Source of the DNA: G963663735 sp963663735
GTDB taxonomy: Bacteria > Acidobacteriota > UBA6911 > RPQK01 > JAPXNP01
NCBI GenBank assembly: GCA_963663735.2
Contig: CAXXHN010000001.1
Location: forward strand, 682,001-746,000
Reading direction: 5' to 3'
DNA: 64,000 nucleotides
This document shows positions 9,457 to 17,777 of the stretch, piece by piece (position 1 is the first letter of the stretch; every line of letters starts with the position of its first letter). Both the position numbers and the translations under genes were made by a program. The notes beneath the pieces are model-generated. The model did not search any database, was not told the DNA's origin, and saw only the letters and a program-made list of their open reading frames with translations.

Positions 9457-9485
9457 ATTATCTTTCCTTATTAGCAGATTTTCAA
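9457..9485 (-). promoter_or_regulatory. Predicted promoter of the 647-residue secreted protein
   Basis: Read on the minus strand: -35 TTGAAA (9485-9480), 17-base spacer, -10 GATAAT (9462-9457). It leaves an untranslated leader of about 85 bases before the gene at 9365. The surrounding DNA is very AT-rich, as in strong promoters with an UP element. Confidence 0.55.
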
Positions 9486-9628
9486 TAAAAAATCTTATTA
9501 ATGGGGTAAAAACTTAACAGATTTTATACTTTTTTCCCATAAGTTAGGATTCACTTATCACTTATACCTGACATGATTACCCTCCTGCATTTCTGTCAGC
9601 CTGGAATTAACATGGGAAAGGTTTCATT

Positions 9629-9685
9629 AAAGTATAAAAGGCCTTCCGGATTTGAACAACCGGAAGGCCTTTTATACTTTTTTCT
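9629..9685. terminator. Long bidirectional intrinsic terminator
   Basis: A perfect 21-base-pair hairpin: AAAGTATAAAAGGCCTTCCGG at 9629-9649 (given here only as its outline AAAGTATAAAAGG and core GGCCTTCCGG) pairs with 9660-9680, with a ten-base loop, and T runs on both sides. It separates the sigma/DUF4097 operon from the secreted-protein promoter and can stop transcription from either strand. Confidence 0.85.
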
Positions 9686-9743
9686 GCTGCCTGGATACCT
9701 ATATATCACGCAGCTCAAAGATTCACTCTCTGGTCACCCAGTT

Positions 9744-10883
9744 TCAGGGGTTTTTTCTAACGGAAATCGTACCATTAAGATTTTGAATCTCAATGACCGG
9801 GCCGCCACCGTTAATGTCAAAGTCGGATGAAACTGATTTCAAAACAGAACCGCGCTTAACAGTAATCTCCCCGAATTCTGAAGTTATCGGATCTTTTCCG
9901 TCTTCGTCATCTCTGCTCAGCTCTATTTTTGCCTCAATTGATACCTGGGCCGAGGCAGGGAGAAAAAGAACCAGGTCTCCGCCCAGGGTGTTCATTTTTC
10001 CGGGGTAGGAGCCCGTAAGGCCCACAGAAATGTCTCCGCCAACCGTGACCGCATCGAAACTACCACCCAGCTTTCCAAGTTCTATGTCGCCGCCGGCTGT
10101 TTGAGCATCAGTTCTGCCATGAACTCCCTCAGCTAGAATGTCTCCACCTGCTGTTTTCGCTTCAAGATTCCCGCCTATAATTCCGACGGACAGGTCACCA
10201 CCAGCTGTTTCAAGCGAAGTATCTCCATCAACATTTTTGACTTCTATATCTCCACCCGAGGTACTGGCATTCAGTTTCCCCTTAATGTTCCGTATTTCAA
10301 TATCTCCTCCGGAAGTCTCTACTTCGGCATCACCCATAACGTTGCCTATTTCAATGTCACCGCCGGAAGTGGAAGCATTCAATTCTCCCTCTACATCCTC
10401 GATTTCAATATCTCCCCCGGAGGTTTCCGCTTTCAGCAGTCCGGTTATCTTTTCCTGGAAGGTGATGTCACCTCCTGAGGTATCTGCAGTAACATTTCCC
10501 AGGACCTCAGTCTGGATGGTGATATCTCCGCCGGATGTCTCCGCCTCTATATTGAACTCCCGGGGTACTCCTATTGCAAACATTATGGAATCATGGTTGC
10601 GAATATTTTTTTTCGGGTCGAACTTAACCAGTACACCGTAAGCCTCCTGGCTGATCACAAGCCACTGTTTATACTCTTCTTGCAGCCCTTTGACATTTAC
10701 AGTTACGCTGTTTTGTTCCCCCCTGATATTAATATCTGCGCCAACGACATCCACTTTCAGGGTTCCGCCGGGAGGCACATTAAAAGATTCAGAAACCACT
10801 GCATACTGGACCGCCAGAAGTCCCTGGGTTAAACACATCAGCACCAATGTTGACACTAAGATGATCCCTCTATTCTTAAACAT
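9744..10883 (-). CDS. DUF4097-type beta-solenoid envelope protein
   Basis: A 379-residue exported protein: signal peptide (NRGIILVSTLVLMCLTQGLLA), a ~90-residue N-terminal beta domain, then eleven turns each carrying a GGD motif (Asp at 120, 139, 158, 176, 194, 212, 230, 248, 266, 284, 303). The strict 18-residue step is that of a single-stranded beta-solenoid as proposed for DUF4097/DUF4098 'putative adhesin' proteins. The C-terminal 70 residues close the fold with VIEIQNLNGTISV. No catalytic site is seen. Third gene of an operon with an ECF sigma factor and a membrane HEAT protein; 17 bases separate it from the latter. Family members often accompany sigma/anti-sigma pairs, so a role in envelope stress sensing is plausible but not proved. 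Confidence 0.88.
   Translation of the reverse strand: MFKNRGIILVSTLVLMCLTQGLLAVQYAVVSESFNVPPGGTLKVDVVGADINIRGEQNSVTVNVKGLQEEYKQWLVISQEAYGVLVKFDPKKNIRNHDSIMFAIGVPREFNIEAETSGGDITIQTEVLGNVTADTSGGDITFQEKITGLLKAETSGGDIEIEDVEGELNASTSGGDIEIGNVMGDAEVETSGGDIEIRNIKGKLNASTSGGDIEVKNVDGDTSLETAGGDLSVGIIGGNLEAKTAGGDILAEGVHGRTDAQTAGGDIELGKLGGSFDAVTVGGDISVGLTGSYPGKMNTLGGDLVLFLPASAQVSIEAKIELSRDDEDGKDPITSEFGEITVKRGSVLKSVSSDFDINGGGPVIEIQNLNGTISVRKNP
9960..10550 (-). repeat. 54-57 base coding repeats (GGD solenoid turns)
   Basis: Eleven in-frame units of 54 or 57 bases inside the DUF4097 gene. On the plus strand they show as a recurring pattern 'atatctcc(t/a)cc(g/c)ga', the complement of SGGDI codons. Adjacent turns are similar enough at DNA level to recombine, so turn number may vary between strains. 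Confidence 0.85.
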
Positions 10884-10900
10884 TTTTACTCCTCCAAAAC

Positions 10901-11866
10901 TTATAAACTTTCCAAATTAACTTTTTCCAGGATATTGTTCAGCTGATTTTTCATGTAAAGGTTTCCCTCTACCTTCTCCTGCTTTTCCAGAGCATCTATA
11001 TTTTCTGGGGAAACCGGGTTTCCCCTTGTCACTGATTCTGAAAGCATGCTGATAGCTTCCATTCTCATTTTTGAATTATTATCAAAGCGCAGGACATTGA
11101 TCAGAGTATTCTGCACTTGTTTATCTGCCGGGTACTTCCTCAGAGCGGCCAGTGCCTGTCCCCTGACCACGGGATTATCATCAGTTACCACAGCTGTCAA
11201 GAGAGCGTTTTTAATCTCCTGCTGGCTCATTCCGGCATTATCCTTAAGCATCTCCACTGTCTGGATCCGGACACCGGGATTGCTTTCCCTGATCAGTGAA
11301 TAGGCTAACAGCCTCTGCACTTCAGGATTGTCTATGCTGTCAGTAAAACTGTATTGGCGGGTTGCTGAAAAACTGAGCTCAACTGTTTTTCCGTCACCCC
11401 CCATGGGAACAAATCTCACATCAGAAATGGAAGTTCTTTCATCCAGTGAAGTCGGGTCGGGAATTGACGTGAACTGTTGGGAACCGTAGTTATTAAAAAA
11501 GAACAATCCCATCACCAGCCCAACGGCCACTCCGGCAGCACACTTGGTCCAGGTTGATAAACTGGCTGGATCCAGCCAGTTTATTATTCGGCGGCTTAAG
11601 GATGGCAGGCTAATAGCTTGGGGCACCGCGGAATCACTGTCTGCACTTAAAACCCTGTCCAGGCCAGTCAAGGCCTCAGCTCTCAGTTCATCCGTTACTT
11701 CCAGGTTAGACAGCCCGGCCAGAGAATGTATCCTGGCCAGGGCTCGATATTCATCAACATATTCAGGGTTGTCCCTGAGGATTTTAGTCAGGATTTCTTC
11801 CTGCCCTTCATCCAACTCCCCGTACAGGGAAAGAAGTACATTTTCCGCGAATTCTTTTCTATCCAT
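10901..11866 (-). CDS. Membrane-anchored HEAT-repeat protein, putative anti-sigma factor
   Basis: A 321-residue protein with a cytosolic N-terminus of about 105 residues resembling anti-sigma domains (LLSLYGELDEGQEEIL, then a helical region), one membrane helix (about residues 108-126, KCAAGVAVGLVMGLFFF), and a periplasmic part with HEAT-like repeats (about residues 180-320: RLLAYSLIRESNPGVRIQTV, DDNPVVRGQALAALRKY, DNNSKMRMEAISML). The zinc-binding HxxxCxxC motif of common anti-sigma factors is not visible. It lies 13 bases after the sigma gene and before the DUF4097 gene. Topology and position argue for a transmembrane anti-sigma factor sensing a periplasmic signal by its HEAT domain; this is inference. 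Confidence 0.75.
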   Translation of the reverse strand: MDRKEFAENVLLSLYGELDEGQEEILTKILRDNPEYVDEYRALARIHSLAGLSNLEVTDELRAEALTGLDRVLSADSDSAVPQAISLPSLSRRIINWLDPASLSTWTKCAAGVAVGLVMGLFFFNNYGSQQFTSIPDPTSLDERTSISDVRFVPMGGDGKTVELSFSATRQYSFTDSIDNPEVQRLLAYSLIRESNPGVRIQTVEMLKDNAGMSQQEIKNALLTAVVTDDNPVVRGQALAALRKYPADKQVQNTLINVLRFDNNSKMRMEAISMLSESVTRGNPVSPENIDALEKQEKVEGNLYMKNQLNNILEKVNLESL

Positions 11867-11879
11867 TCCATATATCTCC

Positions 11880-12473
11880 TCAGGTTATGCCCTGGAACTC
11901 CTTCAGGTCTTCTCTCATTTTCTGTATGGCTACAAACAGGTGTTTTTTGGCTGTACCGAGAGCAATATCAAGAAAATCCGCGATATCCTTCAGCTTTTGC
12001 CCTTCATAATGGCGCAGGATAAAAACCATGCGCTGCTGCGGAGGAAGCTCCATGACGGACTGCTCAATTCTGCCCCTTATCTCCCGGCTAACGGCTTGCC
12101 GGTATGAATCCGGCTCAGAGGTCTCGGCCTGCTCCAGCGGATTCCAGTCAGATTCGCCATCGCTGTTGAGTTGGCTGTTTACAAACAAGGTCCTTTCCCT
12201 CTTGTTTGCTTTTGCATACTCAGTAAGGCATACATTAGCAGTGATCTTTCTCAGCCAGGTAGAGAAGCGGCTTTCAAAGCGAAACTGGGGCAAGCTCCGA
12301 TGGGCCCTGAGAAATACCTCCTGGTAAACATCCAGCGCCTTTTCCCGATCACGGGTAAAATTCAGCGCCTGGGAAAGTACCATTCTGTCAAAATGCCTCA
12401 CCAGGCTGGAAAAGGCCCGCGAATCTCCACCCCTCGCTTCATTAATCAAATCCCGCTCTTCCTGTTCGTTCAC
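11880..12473 (-). CDS. ECF-type RNA polymerase sigma factor
   Basis: A 197-residue extracytoplasmic-function sigma factor. Region 2 is clear (GGDSRAFSSLVRHFDRMVLS, then EKALDVYQEVFLRAHRSL with the -10 recognition segment and FSTWLRKITANVCL), and region 4 is clear (LPPQQRMVFILRHYEGQKLKDIADFLDI, with the helix-turn-helix GTAKKHLFVAIQKMREDL). The linker is acidic. I place the start at the GTG at 12473 (AGGA nine bases upstream), which gives the family's usual N-terminus; a TTG at 12536 would add 21 untypical residues. First gene of an operon with the HEAT-repeat membrane protein and the DUF4097 protein. I could not find an obvious ECF-type promoter for autoregulation. Confidence 0.92.
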   Translation of the reverse strand: MNEQEERDLINEARGGDSRAFSSLVRHFDRMVLSQALNFTRDREKALDVYQEVFLRAHRSLPQFRFESRFSTWLRKITANVCLTEYAKANKRERTLFVNSQLNSDGESDWNPLEQAETSEPDSYRQAVSREIRGRIEQSVMELPPQQRMVFILRHYEGQKLKDIADFLDIALGTAKKHLFVAIQKMREDLKEFQGIT

Positions 12474-12664
12474 TACCCAACGTCCTGTGTTAGTTCCCCT
12501 TTTGGACCAGTCCCTAATTCTGCAAAAATCAATCAAATTGCAGTCTACGGCTTCAATGACCCGTCCTCAGGCAGAATGGTTTATCCGTGGTGAAAATTTA
12601 TTTTATTACCGGCCGCTTTTGATGGGGCCGGGGGAGCCATCAATAAAGCAAAATTTAACGCTTT

Positions 12665-13237
12665 CTAACAGGATACCGGGGAAGGACGTTGATCTCGTGG
12701 TTTGTTTCTTTCCAGGGCCAGCCAGTAGAGTGCAGCAATCGTTTTCCCGTCCTTGATTTCACCGTCCCTGATCATACCCAGGGCTTTCTGAAGGGTAAAA
12801 AACTCAACCTCCAGGTCTTCATCTTCATCAAAACAGGTTCCGGTTTTTTCCACCCGGTTTACATAGTAGATATGCAGCAGTTCATCACAATAACCCGGGG
12901 TCGGGTAATAGCTGAAAGCCTTGCTGATTTCCAGGGGGCGAAAACCCGTTTCTTCCTCCAGTTCCCGGACAGCGGTTTTTCCAGGATCCTCCCCTGGTTC
13001 GATTTTTCCAGCCGGAATTTCGAGTACGTCTCTCTCAACCGGATAGCGGTGCTGCCTGACCAGTGGAATCCGGTCGGGCTCCACTTCCGCCAGGATTCCC
13101 ACCCCGCCCGGATGATGCACAACCTCCCGGAGCGTCTTTTTACCCTTAACCCTGATATCGTCCACCACCAATGTGACTATCCTACCGGAATAGACAACAT
13201 TCCGGTTCAGCAACTCTCCGCGTTCAAATTTATTCAT
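12665..13237 (-). CDS. NUDIX hydrolase, ADP-ribose pyrophosphatase type
   Basis: A 190-residue NUDIX enzyme that most likely splits ADP-ribose (or a similar nucleoside diphosphate sugar) to AMP and ribose phosphate. The NUDIX box is complete at residues 77-99: G77, E83, then R91-E92-L-E94-E95-E96-T-G98 with all metal-binding glutamates. Upstream VGILAEVEPDRIPLVRQHRY and downstream SYYPTPGYCDELLHIYYV match the NudF/ADPRase subgroup, where a proline 16 residues after the box is typical (PTPG). Length is normal. It stands apart from the sigma operon, 129 bases upstream on the same strand. No strong ribosome site precedes the ATG. Confidence 0.9.
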   Translation of the reverse strand: MNKFERGELLNRNVVYSGRIVTLVVDDIRVKGKKTLREVVHHPGGVGILAEVEPDRIPLVRQHRYPVERDVLEIPAGKIEPGEDPGKTAVRELEEETGFRPLEISKAFSYYPTPGYCDELLHIYYVNRVEKTGTCFDEDEDLEVEFFTLQKALGMIRDGEIKDGKTIAALYWLALERNKPRDQRPSPVSC

Positions 13238-13517
13238 ATTTTAAATTGTGTCAGGTCCTGAAAAAAAAATCATCCATTTCAGGCTATCACCATGGTTTCC
13301 CCGAACCTACTGTTACTTCTGCGGGTACACCAGGCCTGGCTTCAGCAACCTCTTGTGTTCCCGCCAGGGATGTCTTGATAACTCAAAAAAATTAAACCGT
13401 TCCGTATCTGTTTACATTACACTTTTGGGTAAAAAAAGCATCCTTTCTAACAGGGCTGTTTAAAGTTAACTCTCCCTTTACAGGACACAAATTGATAAAG
13501 TGTATGGCATAAACACG

Positions 13518-14984
13518 ATGTCGATAACTGAAGAAAATCCGATTTTCCGGGATTCCACTAATAAAAGGATATTGCTGACAGCGGTAATCCTTCTTCTGGT
13601 TACTGCCACCTATTTCAATTCATTTCCCGGCGCATTCCACTACGATGATTTCGGACTTTTTCTGGAAAATCCTGAATTCAGGGAGCAGGCCTGGACTCCC
13701 CTCTCCCTGCTGACGCTGTATGGAGGCAGGCCCTTGTCTCTGATGTCCCTGGAAGTGAACCTCCTCGCTGGAGGCGAGGATCCCTTCTGGTTTCTTCTGG
13801 TCAATCTTCTCCTCCACCTGGCAGTCACGTCTTTGCTCTTCCTGCTGATTGCAAGACTGTCTTCATCAATTTATACCGGATTCCTTGCGGCCCTGATATT
13901 TGGAATTCATCCACTACAGGCACAGACTGTCAATTACATCTGGGCCAGGTCAGTACTGCTGATGACCTTTTTCCTGTTCATGTCCCTGCTGTTTTCAGTG
14001 ACTTCAAAAAAAATATGGCCAGCCCTTCTCCTGTTCCAGCTGGCAATCTGGGCTCGCATGGATGCCCTGGCAGCGCTCCCCTTAATGATTCTGCTGCACC
14101 GCAGACAAAAACGCCCGGTAGTGATTCTGGGATCCATCAACCTGGCCGCCGCCGGATATTCACTGTTCTCAGCCAGTAAAACCAACATGAATATAAATCA
14201 CTCCTCCCCGTTAGAGTATCTGCTCGAGGCTCCCCTTAACCTGCTGCGTTACCTTGAATTGATGTTTCATCCAGGAAAACATTCAATTTTTCACGCCTAT
14301 GCAGAATCAGGGATCTTAAAAATATCAGCCGCATTTTGTCTGGCTGTTATAATATTGATGCTGGTAATAAAAATGCGAAAAGCACAGCCGATGGTATTTG
14401 CAGGGACCGCTTGGCTGATCCTGATGCTCCTGCCCTCTCTTTTGATCCCCAATGCTGATCCAGTGACCGAGAGCCGGGCATATTCCGCCTTTGCCGGGGC
14501 GGCTTTGATAACAGCAACTTTAATGATTATTGCGGGAAGGTTAACCGGGGAAAAAATATCCTCCTTTATGGATGGCTCCAGGAAACAACCGGCAATCGTT
14601 CTGACCACCGCGATTGTCACACTTTCCTGTATCCCTGTCCTGGCGCTGAAAACAATGGAACGTAACTGCCTCTGGAAGGATGATGAAAAAATATGGAGGG
14701 AGGCTGCCTCAGTTAATCCTGAGTCATACTTGCCAGCCTATAACCTGGGAGTTGCATTGGTCAGGATTGGCGCATTTAAAAAAGGACTGGACTCCTTTGC
14801 CCAGGCAATTAAATTGAACCCCCGGGATGATATGAGTTATTCTGCCTCTGGATTATGCTTCGAAATCCTGGGAGACACAGAAGAAGCAGAAGCATACTTT
14901 TCCCGGGCACTTGAGCTGAATCCCGAGAATAAATTAGCCCTGGAATCATCAAATTGCCAGGGCGATAATGGAATGAAAAAATGA
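13518..14984 (+). CDS. TMTC-like GT-C membrane glycosyltransferase with C-terminal TPR
   Basis: A 488-residue polytopic protein. After a short cytosolic start and one helix comes the GT-C signature in the first periplasmic loop (FHYDD, residues 40-44, then LENPEF), followed by GGRPLSLMSLEVN, a histidine-containing helix LLVNLLLHLAVT, and IHPLQAQTVNYIWARS. These match the TMTC/DUF1736 O-mannosyltransferase-like pattern (YDD, RPL, HP...V..R). About ten membrane helices end near residue 375, then two TPR units follow (YLPAYNLGVALVRIG; SYSASGLCFEILGD). Substrate unknown; polyprenyl-phosphate sugar to a protein is the family expectation. A GTG at 13500 would add six residues. Its stop overlaps the next start by ATGA, so the two are coupled. 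Confidence 0.78.
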   Translation: MSITEENPIFRDSTNKRILLTAVILLLVTATYFNSFPGAFHYDDFGLFLENPEFREQAWTPLSLLTLYGGRPLSLMSLEVNLLAGGEDPFWFLLVNLLLHLAVTSLLFLLIARLSSSIYTGFLAALIFGIHPLQAQTVNYIWARSVLLMTFFLFMSLLFSVTSKKIWPALLLFQLAIWARMDALAALPLMILLHRRQKRPVVILGSINLAAAGYSLFSASKTNMNINHSSPLEYLLEAPLNLLRYLELMFHPGKHSIFHAYAESGILKISAAFCLAVIILMLVIKMRKAQPMVFAGTAWLILMLLPSLLIPNADPVTESRAYSAFAGAALITATLMIIAGRLTGEKISSFMDGSRKQPAIVLTTAIVTLSCIPVLALKTMERNCLWKDDEKIWREAASVNPESYLPAYNLGVALVRIGAFKKGLDSFAQAIKLNPRDDMSYSASGLCFEILGDTEEAEAYFSRALELNPENKLALESSNCQGDNGMKK

Positions 14985-15577
14985 AATACTCTAATCAGAT
15001 AAACACGTTTCTGGCAATAACCGGATGTATTGTCGTACTCTGGGTTTTCACTCAGACCTATCTCCAGCCTTCTCGCAATGAACAGCTGAATATAGCCGGA
15101 ATTGCTGCAGTCACTGAGAATTCCGCGTCTACCCAGCCGGCCTCATACCAGGGGGAGAACTCTACCCAGGCAAGTCCGGTTGCTTACGGCCCACCCTCCC
15201 GAAGGTCCACTCCGGGCGCGAATCCCTCTGTTAACGGGAGTGCCGCAGGCGGCGGCTCATTGCAGTCAGGAACCAGGAGTGTCAGGAGTTCTTCCTCCAG
15301 GAGATCATCACCAGGCACAGCCGTTTCCAGGAACCTCCAGTTGAGCAACCCGTCAAGAAATTCTGCTTCAGGATACAGGAGTGTTTCCGAGGTGGAAAAT
15401 TCAGCCCCTCCGGCTCAGTCTTCAGGCCAGGATCGTCCCGCTGATGCTGGAGGATTTTCAGCACCTCCCGCCGGACAGGCTCTGGGGATGGAACAGGCAA
15501 AAAGAACTCCTGCCGACAGTTCTTCAGACCGGAGATATGTTCCTTTCCGTTCCTCCATGGCAAACCGTCCGAATTAG
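14981..15577 (+). CDS. Membrane-anchored Ser/Pro/Arg-rich protein of unknown function
   Basis: A 198-residue protein I do not recognise. It has one N-terminal membrane helix (about residues 8-27, TFLAITGCIVVLWVFTQTYL) acting as an anchor, then about 165 residues of low complexity very rich in Ser, with Pro, Gly, Arg, Ala and Asn and almost no hydrophobic core (SRRSTPGANPSVNGS, RSVRSSSSRRSSPGT). It is therefore probably disordered and periplasmic. Its start codon overlaps the stop of the GT-C glycosyltransferase (ATGA), which ties their expression. The Ser-rich tail would be a natural acceptor for O-glycosylation by its neighbour; that is inference. Frame and coupling argue that it is a real gene despite the biased composition. 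Confidence 0.7.
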   Translation: MKYSNQINTFLAITGCIVVLWVFTQTYLQPSRNEQLNIAGIAAVTENSASTQPASYQGENSTQASPVAYGPPSRRSTPGANPSVNGSAAGGGSLQSGTRSVRSSSSRRSSPGTAVSRNLQLSNPSRNSASGYRSVSEVENSAPPAQSSGQDRPADAGGFSAPPAGQALGMEQAKRTPADSSSDRRYVPFRSSMANRPN

Positions 15578-15713
15578 TACCAGCATTTCTTAATGGATCA
15601 CAGTGGCGGGCAAAAGGGGGAAAGAACCTGGAATAGCAGGTCTCTCAGATTTCTTCTCTACTTCCCGTCCTTCCTGAACATTCCCGCCAGAAATCGGATA
15701 TCCTTCTGTCTGC

Positions 15714-15742
15714 ACACTGTATTAACCTCTTCCATACAGTGT
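15714..15742. promoter_or_regulatory. Inverted repeat upstream of the isomerase-like gene
   Basis: Perfect nine-base arms ACACTGTAT (15714-15722) and ATACAGTGT (15734-15742) with an 11-base spacer; centre-to-centre distance is 20 bases, two helical turns. It lies about 100 bases before the gene at 15846 and is not followed by a T run. It looks like the site of a dimeric regulator; a weak hairpin terminator is the alternative. Confidence 0.5.
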
Positions 15743-15845
15743 AATAGAATTATTTACCAGGATTCCCTTGCTTAAAATGTTTTTTACATAGAGACTCTAT
15801 TAGCATCCTGAAAAGAGATCGCCTAATACGGAAGGAGATTAACTG

Positions 15846-16697
15846 ATGTCAAAACCAAACCGCAGAACAATAATAAAAACAGGTCTGGCCGGGTTACTGG
15901 CTTCCACTGTCCCTGTTTCGGCGGGAACCGAAGCTCTGGAATCCACAGGTATCAGACAATCGATCTGCAGGTGGTGTTACGGCAAAATGGAACTGGAAGA
16001 CCTGGCAGCCACGGCTTCCAGGATCGGCTACAAATCAATTGAGCTCATAAAGCCTGAAGACCTAACTGTCCTAAAAAAATATGGGCTGACCTGCGCCATG
16101 ATCCAGGGAGCAGGGACCATAAGTGACTGCCTGAACCGAACTGAAAACCATGCCCGTATTGAAAAAGAAATCAGGGAAACAATTGATTTCGCTGCCCGGG
16201 AAAACCTGCCCAGTGTTCTGTGCTTCTCGGGAAACCGCAAGGGGATGGACAGTGAACTGGGACTGGAAAACTGTATCCAGGGCATTAAACGTTTTATTGG
16301 ATTCGCAGAAAAAAAAGGAGTGACTGTCTGCATGGAACTCCTCAACAGCAAAGTTGACCATAATGACTACATGGCCGACCATACGGAATGGGGCGTAAAA
16401 CTCTGCCGGGAAGTTGGTTCGGAACGTTTTAAACTCCTGTTTGATATCTATCACATGCAGATAATGGAAGGTGACATAATCCGGTCTATTCGCGATTTTC
16501 ACCAGTACATTGGTCATTACCATACAGCGGGAGTGCCGGGCCGCAACGAGATCAATGATTCTCAGGAACTTTTTTATCCGGCTATCGTAAAAGCAATAAA
16601 ACAGACTGGGTATAATGGCTTCCTGGGGCAGGAATTTATCCCTGTTGGAGATCCGGTACAGGCGATGGAAGACGCATTCCGCATATGTAATATCTGA
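15846..16697 (+). CDS. Exported hydroxypyruvate-isomerase-like TIM-barrel protein
   Basis: A 283-residue xylose-isomerase-like TIM barrel. Hyi-type motifs are present: SICRWCYG near the N-terminus, VTVCMELLNSKVDH with the metal-binding Glu, LLFDIYHMQIMEGD with Asp and His, HYHTAGVPGRNEI, and a C-terminal GQEFIPVGD. The family isomerises hydroxypyruvate/tartronate semialdehyde or related sugars. The N-terminus (NRRTIIKTGLAGLLASTVPVSAG) is a Tat-type leader, so the enzyme probably acts outside the cytoplasm, unlike E. coli Hyi. A good ribosome site (AAGGAG) precedes the ATG. Actual substrate unknown. Confidence 0.85.
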   Translation: MSKPNRRTIIKTGLAGLLASTVPVSAGTEALESTGIRQSICRWCYGKMELEDLAATASRIGYKSIELIKPEDLTVLKKYGLTCAMIQGAGTISDCLNRTENHARIEKEIRETIDFAARENLPSVLCFSGNRKGMDSELGLENCIQGIKRFIGFAEKKGVTVCMELLNSKVDHNDYMADHTEWGVKLCREVGSERFKLLFDIYHMQIMEGDIIRSIRDFHQYIGHYHTAGVPGRNEINDSQELFYPAIVKAIKQTGYNGFLGQEFIPVGDPVQAMEDAFRICNI

Positions 16698-16913
16698 GCG
16701 TCGTCCTGCCTGGAAAATGATTTTCGACAGAGTGGATGGTGGTCATCGCCCGGAGAACTGTTACTAACTTGCACCCGCCATCCTGGATTTTAATCCAGGT
16801 TGAAAAAACAATATATTTTAGTATCATAAAGTGATTTTGTTACCCCGTCTCCGGGGCATGATGGTTGTTAAGCTCCGACGTCTAATCTGATTTTGAAAGA
16901 GGAGGTGTTAAGA

Positions 16914-17777
16914 ATGGAAATTCCGGCTCAAACAATGATTGAAGCTAGGGGATTGTCCAAATTTTACGGCCCATTCGTGGCAATTGAGGATATATCTTTT
17001 TCCATCCCTGAAGGCCAGATTGTAGCCTTTCTCGGTCCAAATGGAGCAGGGAAATCCACTACTATGAAGATTCTTGCTGGCTACCTGGCTCCCGGATCCG
17101 GCACCGCCTCCATTGCCGGTCTCGACATCCAGGAACAAAGAATTGAGGCGTCCCGTCGTTTAGGATACCTGCCTGAAAATGGACCTCTCTACCTGGATAT
17201 GACCCCCTTCGAACTGCTGCAGTTTTCCGGTGAGGCCAGGGGCCTTTCTCAAGAGCTGCTGATAGAAAGAATCCATACAGTCACCGAACAGTGCTCCATA
17301 ACAGAAGTTCTGGAAAAACCTATCGGCAGGCTCTCAAAGGGTTTCCGGCAGAGAGTAGGCCTGGCCCAGGCACTACTACATGATCCTGATGTTCTGGTCA
17401 TGGATGAACCCACGGCAGGACTGGATCCCAACCAGGTCAGGGAGTTCAGGGATCATATCAGGCAGCTGGGAAAGAAAAAAACCGTGCTGATTTCCACCCA
17501 TATCCTGCAGGAAGTTGAAGCTACCGCTGACCGGGTCTTGCTGATCGACGAAGGTCGCCTCATTTTTGACGGCACACCGGCCGAACTTATGCAGGATGGA
17601 AGCCTGGAGGAGCCCTTCTACCGTCTCACTAATTATGGGAAATCCCGACAGAAAGAACAGTTGCAGCACCAGCCTGAAGCATTAGACAGAGGCCTCGCAG
17701 ATTCCCCAGATGAGCCTGACAGCTCCGACAGCAGCGCAACCCCTTTCAGCAGCGGAGGCGAAAATGGAAATAAGTAA
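16914..17777 (+). CDS. ABC transporter ATPase, GldA type
   Basis: A 287-residue ATPase of the ABC-2/GldA group. Walker A GPNGAGKST (residues 41-49), Q-loop region LGYLPENGPLYLDMT, signature RLSKGFRQRVGLAQALLH, Walker B VLVMDEPTAGLD and switch ISTHILQEVE are all present; the LSKG form of the signature is typical of GldA relatives. A low-complexity tail of about 50 residues (Gln, Pro, Ser, Asp) follows the ATPase. I chose the ATG at 16914, preceded by GAGGAGG, over a TTG at 16893. It overlaps the next gene by 14 bases. It presumably powers the membrane protein encoded downstream. Confidence 0.92.
   Translation: MEIPAQTMIEARGLSKFYGPFVAIEDISFSIPEGQIVAFLGPNGAGKSTTMKILAGYLAPGSGTASIAGLDIQEQRIEASRRLGYLPENGPLYLDMTPFELLQFSGEARGLSQELLIERIHTVTEQCSITEVLEKPIGRLSKGFRQRVGLAQALLHDPDVLVMDEPTAGLDPNQVREFRDHIRQLGKKKTVLISTHILQEVEATADRVLLIDEGRLIFDGTPAELMQDGSLEEPFYRLTNYGKSRQKEQLQHQPEALDRGLADSPDEPDSSDSSATPFSSGGENGNK

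Noticed and set aside
16071..16523. Minus-strand frame of 150 codons inside the hydroxypyruvate-isomerase-like gene
   Set aside because: Antisense shadow of a well-recognised gene.
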